A DNA stretch of 12,216 nucleotides from Streptosporangiaceae bacterium (GCA_030040415.1 JASHTT010000298.1:1-12216); one strand, 5' to 3'; positions 1 to 7,218 are shown, counted from the stretch's first letter. Notes: generated by a model from the letters alone, not told the origin. Made by a program: numbers and translations.

Positions 1-205
1 CGGGCGGTCGTCTATCCCGCAGTTCGCCTGATTCGCGGGACCGCCCGGCCGCCGGGCTGATCATTGTCGGGCCAGAATCGGGTGATTCCTGCGGCACCGA
101 CGGTGTACGCGCGTCGTGCCGTCGAATACGGACCTGGCGACCTGAACGATCCAGGTACCACCCGAGGAACACTCGCCGGGCAGGACTGCCTGGCGTCGAA
201 CTCAT
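1..205 (-). CDS. 5' part of an unidentified gene, running off the left edge
   Basis: An open frame of 68 codons starts with ATG at 205-203 and stays open to the window edge. The start was chosen for its very strong Shine-Dalgarno, GGAGGAGG at 216-209, with 6 nt between GGAGG and the ATG. The N-terminus reads MSSTPGSPARRVFLGWYLDR and then becomes rich in Arg, Ser and Pro, with no recognisable domain, signal peptide or membrane segment in the visible part. Third-position GC (roughly 60-65 %) is below that of the nuo genes but similar to the neighbouring glycosyltransferase. It lies 143 bp downstream of that glycosyltransferase on the same strand, so a surface-polysaccharide role is possible, but that is inference from context only. 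The function is not recognised. The main doubt is whether the frame is coding at all; the ribosome binding site is the best evidence. Confidence 0.5.
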   Translation of the reverse strand, partial: MSSTPGSPARRVFLGWYLDRSGRQVRIRRHDARTPSVPQESPDSGPTMISPAAGRSRESGELRDRRPP

Positions 206-208
206 AAC

Positions 209-233
209 CCTCCTCCGAGGTAACGGTAGGAGG
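209..233 (-). promoter_or_regulatory. 5'-leader hairpin that buries the Shine-Dalgarno of the left-edge gene
   Basis: Read on the minus strand, CCTCCT (233-228) is a perfect complement of AGGAGG (214-209), which is the ribosome binding site of the gene starting at 205. Inside it CCG (226-224) pairs with CGG (217-215), leaving one bulged A (227) and a 6-nt loop. The result is a stem of about 9 bp covering the whole Shine-Dalgarno. Such structures can act in translational control, for example by temperature, ligand, upstream translation or an sRNA. No known riboswitch class is recognised, so the trigger is unknown. Confidence 0.45.
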
Positions 234-280
234 TGGCGCACGCCGCGCTCCGGGTTGACGTTACGCCCGTGCTGTTCAGG

Positions 281-286
281 ATAGTA
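281..286 (-). promoter_or_regulatory. candidate -10 element for the left-edge gene
   Basis: TACTAT on the minus strand at 286-281 fits the actinobacterial TANNNT -10 pattern. It would start transcription near 274, giving a leader of about 70 nt that contains the Shine-Dalgarno hairpin. No good -35 box is visible at 16-19 bp, so the call is weak. Transcription could instead read through from the glycosyltransferase gene. Confidence 0.25.
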
Positions 287-348
287 GGCGCTAGCCGATG
301 ATCTGCTTGATCAGCTCAGCAGGCGCAGGCCAGCCGCGATGGGACTGA

Positions 349-1647
349 TCATGTTGCCGGATTAGCTGTGCCCGCACGCCGCTGCGACCGGGATACCAGG
401 AAGTAGTTAAGTGACCCGGCGAGCGCCCCGCGCGCTTCGTTCGCAGCCAGGCGCAAGCCCCGTCCGCTCGCCTGGCTGGCTTTCGAGGCACGATGCATCC
501 GGGCGCCGAGGACGACCGACTGGCTGAAGCTGCGCGCGAGCACGCTCACCGGCATCTCGCGCGTCAGGATGCGCTTGGCAAGGTAGGCGCCCAGGCCATG
601 GCCATAGGCATAGACCTGCTCCGTCAGGGCGTCGTCGGTCGCCCTGTGCCGGTGCCAGACAAGCGCGGACGGCAGGTAAGAGATGCGGTGGCCAGATAGC
701 ACGATACGGGCGAAGGCATCAAGGTCCTCTCCGCCCTTGCCGGGACCCCCGGCTCCCAGCAGGGGGTCGAATTCCCCGAGCTTCTCCATGACGTCGCGCC
801 GGACCGCAAAGTTGGCCCCTGTCCCGAAGATCCCGGCCTTGAATGGATACAGCGGGGACTCGACGCGGTGACCAGCGAGATCATAGCGACGCGGACTGTA
901 CGCGTCTCCCCACGGGTAGCGGGCATCGAAATAGCGTTCGGATGCCGTGTCGAGGGAGCGAGACGCGACGGGTCCGGTCACGCAGGCCGTCTCTGGGTCG
1001 GCGGTGAATCCCGCGGCTATCGCCGTCGGCCACCCCGGCTCGACGTATATGTCGTCATCGGTGAAGGCCAGCAGGTCAAACGTGGCCGCTGTCAAGCCGT
1101 GGTTGCGTGCACGCGACAACCCGGGCTGTGGCTCGCGCGTGTAGCGGATGCGGGGGTCGGCACGGGCGAGTTCGGCCACTACCAGCATCGTCGCGTCGCT
1201 CGACGGGGCGTTGTCGATGACCAGGATCTCCAGCGGCTGGTAAGTCATCGTGCGCATGGCCAGCAGGCAGTCACGCAGAACGGCGGGCCGGTCCCTGGTG
1301 CAGACCACGACGCTTACGCCCGCCCCAGTCGGCTCAGGGAAGTGGCGCGGGCAGGAAACCCGGCTCGCCCAACGGGCGTCGCGGCCGGATCGCTCGGCAG
1401 CCTCGTCCAACGCGTGGTGCTCGCCCAGAGCATCGTGCAGCGCCAGCTCAGCCTCGGACTTGGCCCGGTCAGCCAAGGTCTCGACTGGCCAGAGCGGAAC
1501 CTCGACGTTGCCAATCGGGGCGCCATGAACTCGAACAAGAATTCGTGCCTTGCGCTGGTCGGCTCGGGCTGGCCCGCTCGCATCCACGAGCTGGTAATCG
1601 TCTGCCAGGTCGAGCATGCCGACCCAGATACCGTCATCGCTGGTCAA
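349..1647 (-). CDS. family 2 glycosyltransferase (GT-A fold)
   Basis: The 432-residue product probably transfers a sugar from a nucleotide sugar to a growing surface glycan at the inner face of the membrane. Residues 1-105 form an extension (with LVRVHGAPIGNV near 37-48) as seen in many actinobacterial GT2 proteins. The GT-A domain begins at VSVVVCTRDRP (111-121), followed by LEILVIDNAPSSD, the metal-binding DDD of LLAFTDDDIYVEPGW (197-199), and GGEDLDAF (E307/D308) in the acceptor/base region. The C-terminal ~100 residues are helical. The start used is TTG at 1647-1645, the only start available just inside an upstream in-frame stop, and it has no good ribosome binding site. ATG at 1617-1615 (residue 11) is a credible alternative. 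Donor and acceptor cannot be told. The divergent GH16 glycanase supports a polysaccharide locus. A long open frame opposite (868-1665, plus) is a shadow. Confidence 0.85.
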   Translation of the reverse strand: MTSDDGIWVGMLDLADDYQLVDASGPARADQRKARILVRVHGAPIGNVEVPLWPVETLADRAKSEAELALHDALGEHHALDEAAERSGRDARWASRVSCPRHFPEPTGAGVSVVVCTRDRPAVLRDCLLAMRTMTYQPLEILVIDNAPSSDATMLVVAELARADPRIRYTREPQPGLSRARNHGLTAATFDLLAFTDDDIYVEPGWPTAIAAGFTADPETACVTGPVASRSLDTASERYFDARYPWGDAYSPRRYDLAGHRVESPLYPFKAGIFGTGANFAVRRDVMEKLGEFDPLLGAGGPGKGGEDLDAFARIVLSGHRISYLPSALVWHRHRATDDALTEQVYAYGHGLGAYLAKRILTREMPVSVLARSFSQSVVLGARMHRASKASQASGRGLRLAANEARGALAGSLNYFLVSRSQRRAGTANPAT

Positions 1648-1805
1648 GGAGAGTTCTCATTCTGAGGTCGTTGCGCCGCAGCATTCCGCGGCTCAGCTGG
1701 CCTGATCGCATACCCCCGCTGGCCACCGCAATATCGCTGACGACGAGGGCCACATTAGCAATGCCCAATCTTGAGTGCAGAGCCCGCGGAAGACTGCGAT
1801 CAACC

Positions 1806-1830
1806 CAGGCCCGCTGGCGGGACGGGCCTG
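1806..1830. repeat. 8-bp inverted repeat / hairpin in the divergent region
   Basis: CAGGCCCG (1806-1813) and CGGGCCTG (1823-1830) are perfect complements around a 9-nt loop. No T-run follows on either strand and no gene ends nearby, so it is not an obvious terminator. It would lie in the leader of the glycosyltransferase mRNA if that transcript starts in the AT-rich patch further upstream. Confidence 0.4.
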
Positions 1831-1938
1831 CCGGTCGGCCAAGCTGGGGCCAACGTCTGCGAGATGTGGTTACAGAACTACATACCATCACATAAAGTGA
1901 CGGCCAGGTTCAGCTGAGTGCTGAGGACGGACGCCGAA

Positions 1939-1975
1939 GTGCAATGCACCACAGACGCTAACAGGGCGCTACACT
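1939..1975 (+). promoter_or_regulatory. candidate GH16 promoter with small palindrome
   Basis: TACACT at 1970-1975 matches the actinobacterial -10 pattern and would place the transcript start near 1982, about 140 nt before the GH16 start codon. The usual -35 position has no good consensus. The palindrome GTGCA-A-TGCAC (1939-1949) sits just upstream and could be an activator or repressor site, but it is too short to assign to a regulator family. Confidence 0.25.
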
Positions 1976-1981
1976 TTGCGA

Positions 1982-2011
1982 CCGCGATCGACATGGGCGT
2001 CGATCTTGCGG
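1982..2011 (+). promoter_or_regulatory. hairpin at the presumed 5' end of the GH16 mRNA
   Basis: CCGC (1982-1985) plus GATCGAC (1986-1992) pairs with GTCGATC (1999-2005) plus GCGG (2008-2011). This gives an 11-bp stem with a two-base TT bulge and the loop ATGGGC. It begins where transcription from TACACT (1970-1975) would start. A 5'-terminal stem is often mRNA-stabilising, which is an inference here. Confidence 0.35.
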
Positions 2012-2124
2012 ACTAGCGTTTCGCTTCGCCGCGGATTCCGGGTCGCCGCACAGGGCGCGATCGCGGTCCTGACGGACGCCCTCCTAGCTGATGCGTTGCC
2101 GGCCGGACACACGGAGGCGATGGG

Positions 2125-3009
2125 ATGAGGCGGCAGTGGAAACTCCTCGTCTTCGTCCCGATTGTCGTCGCCGTGGCGCTCTGGGGTCTTGGCATCATCG
2201 GTGGCCACGCTCCATCTCAGGAAACCGCCGCGTCCTCCCGGTCGCCTTCCCCCTCCGCGTCGGCCGGAGCATCAAGCAAAGGCGGCGCGTCATCACGATC
2301 GCTGACTAGCGGCAGGCCTGAGTTCAGCGCGAGCTTTACCGGGCCAAGCCTTGACGCGTCGGTGTGGGGGACCTGCTATCCCGCGATGGACCTCGCGTCC
2401 GGGTGCACGAACTTCGGGAACAAGGAGTACCAGTGGTACCTGCCCGGCCAGGCCCAGGTCTCTGGCGGCGATCTGCGGCTCGTAGCTCGCAGGGTGGCCA
2501 CTAGCGGAACCAACAAGAGCGGCGGCTACGAGGAGTATGACTGCCGGTCGGGGATGGTGACCACCTACTCCAGTTTTCACTTCCAGTACGGATACATGCA
2601 GGTTGTCGCCAAGATTCCGAACGCGCCCGGCCTGTGGCCCGGACTGTGGCTGGCGGCAGCAGACAACGTCTGGCCTCCTGAGATCGACTTGATCGAGCAG
2701 TGGGGTGCAACGGACGGCCATCCGGCATCAGCAGGTGCGTACTTCCATCCGGCGCCGTTGGGAACGCCGCAAGTAGCCTCGGTGCTGCCGGGCGGTCTGA
2801 GCGCCGGATGGCACACGTTCGGTCTGCTGTGGACGAAGAGTGAACTCAAGTGGTACGTGGACGGCAAGACCGTCCTCACGGTGCGGCAGCACGTCCCGCA
2901 CCAGGAGATGTACTTCCTTGCCGATCTTGCTGAGTACACCAAGCCAACAGCCGGGGCTTGCGACGGCTCGCTTGTGATCCGTTCAGTGAAGGTCTGGAAG
3001 GCCCTCTGA
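2125..3009 (+). CDS. GH16-family glycoside hydrolase, membrane-anchored or secreted
   Basis: The 294-residue protein is an endo-acting beta-glycanase of the GH16 type, exported from the cell. Residues 5-26 are a hydrophobic signal/anchor helix, 30-62 a Ser/Ala/Pro/Gly linker, and 66-294 the catalytic jelly-roll. The signature PEIDLIEQWG gives nucleophile E186, D188 and acid/base E191. The ExDxxE spacing (with a beta-bulge) is that of laminarinase and related glycanases rather than the ExDxE of licheninases. Aromatic-rich strands follow (WPGLWLAAADNVWPP, WHTFGLLWTKSELKWYVDG). Four Cys (84, 94, 140 and one near 279) may form disulphides, fitting an extracellular location. ATG 2125 has GGAGG at 2113-2117, 7 nt upstream. 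No lipobox is seen. Opposite the divergent glycosyltransferase it may trim or release the polysaccharide made at this locus. The substrate cannot be fixed from sequence. Confidence 0.88.
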   Translation: MRRQWKLLVFVPIVVAVALWGLGIIGGHAPSQETAASSRSPSPSASAGASSKGGASSRSLTSGRPEFSASFTGPSLDASVWGTCYPAMDLASGCTNFGNKEYQWYLPGQAQVSGGDLRLVARRVATSGTNKSGGYEEYDCRSGMVTTYSSFHFQYGYMQVVAKIPNAPGLWPGLWLAAADNVWPPEIDLIEQWGATDGHPASAGAYFHPAPLGTPQVASVLPGGLSAGWHTFGLLWTKSELKWYVDGKTVLTVRQHVPHQEMYFLADLAEYTKPTAGACDGSLVIRSVKVWKAL

Positions 3010-3034
3010 GCACCGGCACCGGACCTGAGACCCA

Positions 3035-3068
3035 GGACGGCACGCCTTGTCCGCACCGCACGCCGTCC
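3035..3068 (+). terminator. possible terminator after the GH16 gene
   Basis: GGACGGC (3035-3041) and GCCGTCC (3062-3068) form a 7-bp perfect stem with a 20-nt loop, 26 bp after the GH16 stop codon. There is no U-tract, which is common for GC-rich actinobacterial terminators but leaves the call weak. Confidence 0.3.
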
Positions 3069-3121
3069 GATAAGAGTCTTCTAGGCCTGCCCGCGACGGT
3101 CCAGGGTGAAAGGGGTACCAA

Positions 3122-5221
<2,100 letters not shown>

Positions 5222-5236
5222 CGCAGCCGAACGTCG

Positions 5237-5758
5237 TTAGCGATCCACGTCGCCGGACGACCGACTTGTCGGCCGCAGGCGCTGGCGCAGCGCGCGCAGC
5301 ATTGGCAGTTGCAGCCGGTCCTTGTCGCGGCTTGCTACCTCCTTCGACCGGATGATGTCGTCGAGGGACGCAACCAGGAGCGGAATGCCCAACACAGTCA
5401 CCGAGGTGGCGCCAGCTTCCCATTCGGCGTAGCCGCTTACGCCCGCAGAGTCGAATGCGACGTCCAAGTCCCCGAATCTGGTGACTAGGTTCAAGATCGA
5501 CATCTGGGAGAGGCTTTCGGCGTCGAGCGTAAATGGAAGCCCTTCGGCTATGCCGTCGACCCGGATCCGCGCGCCAAGCTCTGTGAGCGCTGCCGACAGC
5601 CGCGACATGTTGGCGGCATCAGCGGCGGGCACGATATCCACGTCGAAGGTCGGCATCGCAGAGCCCTGCAACACTGCCGCCAGGCCACCGATGAGCACAT
5701 ACCGGACGCTGTTCCGGTGCAGGACTTCAAGCAACTCAGCCGGGTCGAACTCAGTCAC
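5237..5758 (-). CDS. minimal nucleotidyltransferase of the AbiEii/MNT type, possible toxin
   Basis: The 173-residue protein has the nucleotidyltransferase fold seen in AbiEii-like and MNT-like proteins. GG (24-25) in YVLIGGLAAVLQG is followed by the metal-binding D39-V40-D41 (MPTFDVDIV), a third acidic residue at D99 (FGDLDVAFD), and the late motif LDDIIRSKEVASRDKDRLQLP with its conserved Lys and Arg-x-Lys-Asp. Such enzymes move a nucleotide onto protein or RNA targets. The start is GTG 5758-5756, which overlaps the TGA of the upstream HTH gene by 4 bp (GTGA), so translation is coupled. The HTH partner suggests a two-gene toxin-antitoxin unit, or a regulator plus modifying enzyme. The fold is well supported; the toxin role is inference. 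The C-terminal ~20 residues are basic and Ser-rich. Confidence 0.8.
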   Translation of the reverse strand: MTEFDPAELLEVLHRNSVRYVLIGGLAAVLQGSAMPTFDVDIVPAADAANMSRLSAALTELGARIRVDGIAEGLPFTLDAESLSQMSILNLVTRFGDLDVAFDSAGVSGYAEWEAGATSVTVLGIPLLVASLDDIIRSKEVASRDKDRLQLPMLRALRQRLRPTSRSSGDVDR

Positions 5759-6075
5759 CTGGCGTCCCGCAGGGCAGCCCGACCAGCGAGGACGAACCGC
5801 ACGTAGGCAACAAGCCGTTCCAGCCGCTCATCGGCGTCCAGCGCGAGGGTCGTCTCAAGCAGCGCGACGTCGTGCGGGTCTGGCTCTGGCTCCGCCAGCA
5901 CGGCGGACAATTCAAGGGAGCACGCCCTGGCGACTGAATCTACGACACTCATTGGCGGGTCGCCCTGCGCCCAGGCAGTGACCTGCTCCTCGGCGACGCC
6001 AAGCCGGCTCGCCAGTTCGCCCTCGGACACTCCGGAGCGACGCAGGATCCTTTCAATAGCTGTCCCACCAGTCAC
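5755..6075 (-). CDS. XRE-type helix-turn-helix protein, probable antitoxin/repressor
   Basis: The 106-residue protein has an XRE/Cro-type HTH at about 16-37 (GVSEGELASRLGVAEEQVTAW) with the following helix MSVVDSVARACSL. Its C-terminal helical part (DVALLETTLALDADERLERL) resembles antitoxin tails that contact a partner. It is expected to bind its own promoter and the nucleotidyltransferase encoded next, with which it overlaps by GTGA. The start chosen is GTG 6075-6073 because TACGAT, a strong -10 box, lies 6 nt upstream, as for leaderless mRNAs. The frame is open back to a GTG at 6159 (134 residues), and a GTG at 6096 is another choice; none has a good Shine-Dalgarno. If 6159 is right, the gene starts only 14 bp after the GGDEF stop and would be cotranscribed with it. 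Confidence 0.8.
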   Translation of the reverse strand: MTGGTAIERILRRSGVSEGELASRLGVAEEQVTAWAQGDPPMSVVDSVARACSLELSAVLAEPEPDPHDVALLETTLALDADERLERLVAYVRFVLAGRAALRDAR

Positions 6076-6081
6076 GGTCTG

Positions 6082-6087
6082 ATCGTA
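6082..6087 (-). promoter_or_regulatory. -10 box for a leaderless HTH-nucleotidyltransferase mRNA
   Basis: TACGAT on the minus strand (6087-6082) ends 6 nt before GTG 6075, so transcription would begin at or next to the start codon. No good -35 box lies at 16-18 bp, suggesting either a weak promoter or one needing a partner protein. Confidence 0.4.
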
Positions 6088-6165
6088 GTCAGGCACGCAG
6101 CTGGAGATATCAGTTCGGCGCGCTTGTGTAACGGCGAGTCGACCGTGGCAGTCGGGCACTGTCAG

Positions 6166-6181
6166 AGCCCTGATCAGGGCT
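6166..6181. repeat. perfect 16-bp palindrome at the GGDEF stop codon
   Basis: AGCCCTGATCAGGGCT is fully self-complementary and contains the stop codon (minus strand) of the GGDEF-RHH gene. It has no natural loop, so it fits a dimeric-protein site better than a terminator. It lies just before the longest possible HTH reading frame, so an XRE-type operator is one reading and a transcript-end structure for the GGDEF gene is the other. Confidence 0.5.
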
Positions 6182-6782
6182 GGTGCCTGGACAGGTACTC
6201 GTCGAGGGCCTCGCGCAGCAGGCTGGCCTCGGGCTTGCCGCGCCGCCTGGCCAGCTTGGCCAGCCGGTGCAACGCCGCACGCGGGTAGTAGCTGCTCTTG
6301 AGCACCATGCGCTCCTCGACGTGCAGGCAGACTCGGTTGCCACCGGCCCGCTTGGCCCGGACGAGTGCCGCTTCCGCGGCAGCGATCAGCTCGTCGGCCG
6401 TCGCACCGTTTGCGGGTCGGCCTGCGATGCCGATGGACGCGGTGACCCGGTCCGTCAGGCCGGGGGCTGGCTCCGCTGCGGCCACCTCGACCCGGACCTT
6501 CTCGAGCGCAAGCAGCGCCTCCTCGATCGCGGTGTCGGGCAACACGGCGGCGAACTCGTCGCCGCGAATGTGCGCGACGCGGCCAGCCGGCCCCACGCCA
6601 GCCGCGAGCGCGCGCTCGAAGCCGCTAAGCACGGCATCGCCAGTCTGCTCGCCGTGCCTCTCGTTCAGCCGCTGGAACTCATCGAGGTCGGTCAGCACGA
6701 CCGCTACTGGCAGGTCGGGATCCAATGTGTCGATCTCAGCACCTAGGTCCGCGATCGTGAGGGCATCCGAGTGATAGCTCAT
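6174..6782 (-). CDS. GGDEF (diguanylate-cyclase-like) domain fused to a ribbon-helix-helix DNA-binding domain
   Basis: This 202-residue soluble protein has a GGDEF domain at about 20-155. D32 (VVLTDLDEF), N40 and D49 occupy the Mg/GTP-site positions with the same spacing as in PleD. The signature is R73-G-D-E-F77, so only the first Gly is replaced, and VTASIGIAG and AEAALVRAKRAGGNRV complete the fold. The RxxD inhibitory site is absent (GPAG there). Residues 160-199 match a CopG/Arc-type ribbon-helix-helix: strand VLKSSYYP, helix 168-181 (RAALHRLAKLARRR) and helix 184-199 (PEASLLREALDEYLSR). The frame can be extended to TTG 6818, but that TTG is part of a -35 box, and ATG 6782 lies 7 nt after a -10 box, so a leaderless start at 6782 is preferred. 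It could make, or merely sense, a (cyclic di-)nucleotide while binding DNA. Domain calls are firm; the link between them is inference. Confidence 0.85.
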   Translation of the reverse strand: MSYHSDALTIADLGAEIDTLDPDLPVAVVLTDLDEFQRLNERHGEQTGDAVLSGFERALAAGVGPAGRVAHIRGDEFAAVLPDTAIEEALLALEKVRVEVAAAEPAPGLTDRVTASIGIAGRPANGATADELIAAAEAALVRAKRAGGNRVCLHVEERMVLKSSYYPRAALHRLAKLARRRGKPEASLLREALDEYLSRHQP

Positions 6783-6789
6783 GTCCACA

Positions 6790-6818
6790 AGTATGTCTGC
6801 GCTACATACATATATCAA
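6790..6818 (-). promoter_or_regulatory. leaderless promoter of the GGDEF-RHH gene with an overlapping operator
   Basis: On the minus strand TTGATA (6818-6813, 5 of 6 to the -35 consensus) is followed after exactly 17 bp by CATACT (6795-6790), and after 7 more bases by ATG 6782. An inverted repeat, GTATGT (6791-6796) and ACATAC (6804-6809) separated by 7 bp, covers the -10 box and spacer. That arrangement suits repression by a dimeric ribbon-helix-helix protein, most simply the gene's own product. The operator role is inferred from position. Confidence 0.6.
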
Positions 6819-6855
6819 GCATCCAGATAAAGAACCGCTATCTATGCAGCATCTT

Positions 6856-6901
6856 CAAGAGCCCGCCGAAGGGCGTGGACAGGCTCTTGGCTCGGGCGGG
6901 C
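6856..6901. repeat. overlapping alternative stems between two divergent promoters
   Basis: CAAGAGCC (6856-6863) pairs perfectly with GGCTCTTG (6882-6889), and inside it CGCC (6864-6867) pairs with GGCG (6872-6875). Alternatively GCCCGCC (6861-6867) pairs with GGCGGGC (6895-6901). The two folds exclude each other. The element lies upstream of both presumed start sites, so it is probably not in either main transcript. It could act as an insulator or bidirectional terminator, or as a protein-binding site. Confidence 0.35.
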
Positions 6902-6927
6902 GGCGAGGCGCTACGCCGTGCATAGGC

Positions 6928-6952
6928 CTACGATTGTGCTACGGTTGTAGCA
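6928..6952 (+). promoter_or_regulatory. promoter/operator of the phd-vapC-like pair
   Basis: CTACGATTGT (6928-6937) and CTACGGTTGT (6939-6948) are near-identical direct repeats 11 bp apart, one helical turn. Within them TGCTAC (6937-6942) and GTAGCA (6947-6952) form a perfect inverted repeat with 4-bp spacing that reaches the A of the antitoxin ATG. TACGAT (6929-6934) and TACGGT (6940-6945) are both usable -10 boxes; the second lies 6 nt before the ATG, fitting a leaderless mRNA. No -35 box is evident. The layout is typical of an autoregulated antitoxin operator. Confidence 0.5.
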
Positions 6953-7212
6953 TGATCTTTGTGGCTGCCCGAGAACTCCGTAATGACACGGCCGGCGTGC
7001 TGCGTCGCGTAGCGGATGGCGAGGAGGTAACCGTGACGGTGCACGGCAAGCCGGTCGCGCAACTCGTTCCGCTGCCGCCGCCAGGGCGCCGGTGGCTGCC
7101 TCGCGCCGAGCTCACCCGGCGGCTGCGAACCGCTCAGGCGGATCCGGCACTGCGGGACGATCTAGAGCGGCTGGCTGGCGAGACGACCGACGACCTTCCG
7201 CCGATCGAGTAG
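6952..7212 (+). CDS. Phd/YefM-family antitoxin
   Basis: The 86-residue protein starts MIFVAARELRNDTAGVLRRV and continues DGEEVTVTVHGKPVAQLVPL, the classical Phd/YefM DNA-binding fold (alpha helix, then a beta hairpin ending in xPVAxLVP). The C-terminal 40 residues (RAELTRRLRTAQADPALRDD onward) are the flexible toxin-neutralising part. The frame is open back to ATG 6781, but the family's proteins begin at the ATG 6952 methionine, which directly follows the operator, so the upstream 57 codons are not used. It neutralises the PIN toxin encoded 6 bp downstream and, with it, represses the shared promoter. Confidence 0.9.
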   Translation: MIFVAARELRNDTAGVLRRVADGEEVTVTVHGKPVAQLVPLPPPGRRWLPRAELTRRLRTAQADPALRDDLERLAGETTDDLPPIE

Positions 7213-7218
7213 CCCGCC

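Larger units (their letters stand above)
1648..2124. other. gene-free divergent region between glycosyltransferase and GH16 gene
   Basis: About 480 bp with no convincing gene. It holds an AT-richer patch near 1867-1898 with a weak plus-strand promoter match (GTTACA at 1869-1874, 18 bp, TAAAGT at 1893-1898). It also holds a perfect 8-bp stem at 1806-1830, a small palindrome at 1939-1949, a -10-like TACACT at 1970-1975, and hairpins at 1982-2011 and 2053-2081. Small open frames here (minus 1634-1891, plus 1545-1895) lack ribosome binding sites and recognisable domains. The region most likely carries promoters and leaders for the two divergent genes. Confidence 0.5.

Noticed and set aside
1..47. 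Nested inverted repeats (CGGGCGG with CCGCCCG; TCCCGC with GCGGGA) and further stems at 92-121 and 174-195
   Set aside because: They fall inside the probable coding part of the left-edge minus-strand gene, and GC-rich coding DNA gives such stems easily.
255..283. Plus-strand promoter-like TTGACG, 17 bp, AGGATA
   Set aside because: It points into the antisense strand of the glycosyltransferase with no plus-strand gene downstream, and the -10 is a poor match. It overlaps the opposite-strand TACTAT, which better fits a known gene direction.
868..1665. 265-codon plus-strand open frame
   Set aside because: It lies exactly opposite the glycosyltransferase, and its translation shows no domain. It is a shadow typical of high-GC DNA.
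1634..1891. 85-codon minus-strand frame upstream of the glycosyltransferase
   Set aside because: GTG start without a ribosome binding site and Arg-rich composition without a domain. It overlaps the glycosyltransferase start by 14 bp, but nothing else supports it.
2120..2128. ATG GGA TGA minimal frame overlapping the GH16 start
   Set aside because: Too short to judge. It shares the ribosome binding site region and is probably chance.
6781..6951. 57-codon N-terminal extension of the antitoxin frame
   Set aside because: Phd/YefM proteins begin at the ATG 6952 methionine, and the extension crosses the divergent promoter and operator of the GGDEF gene.
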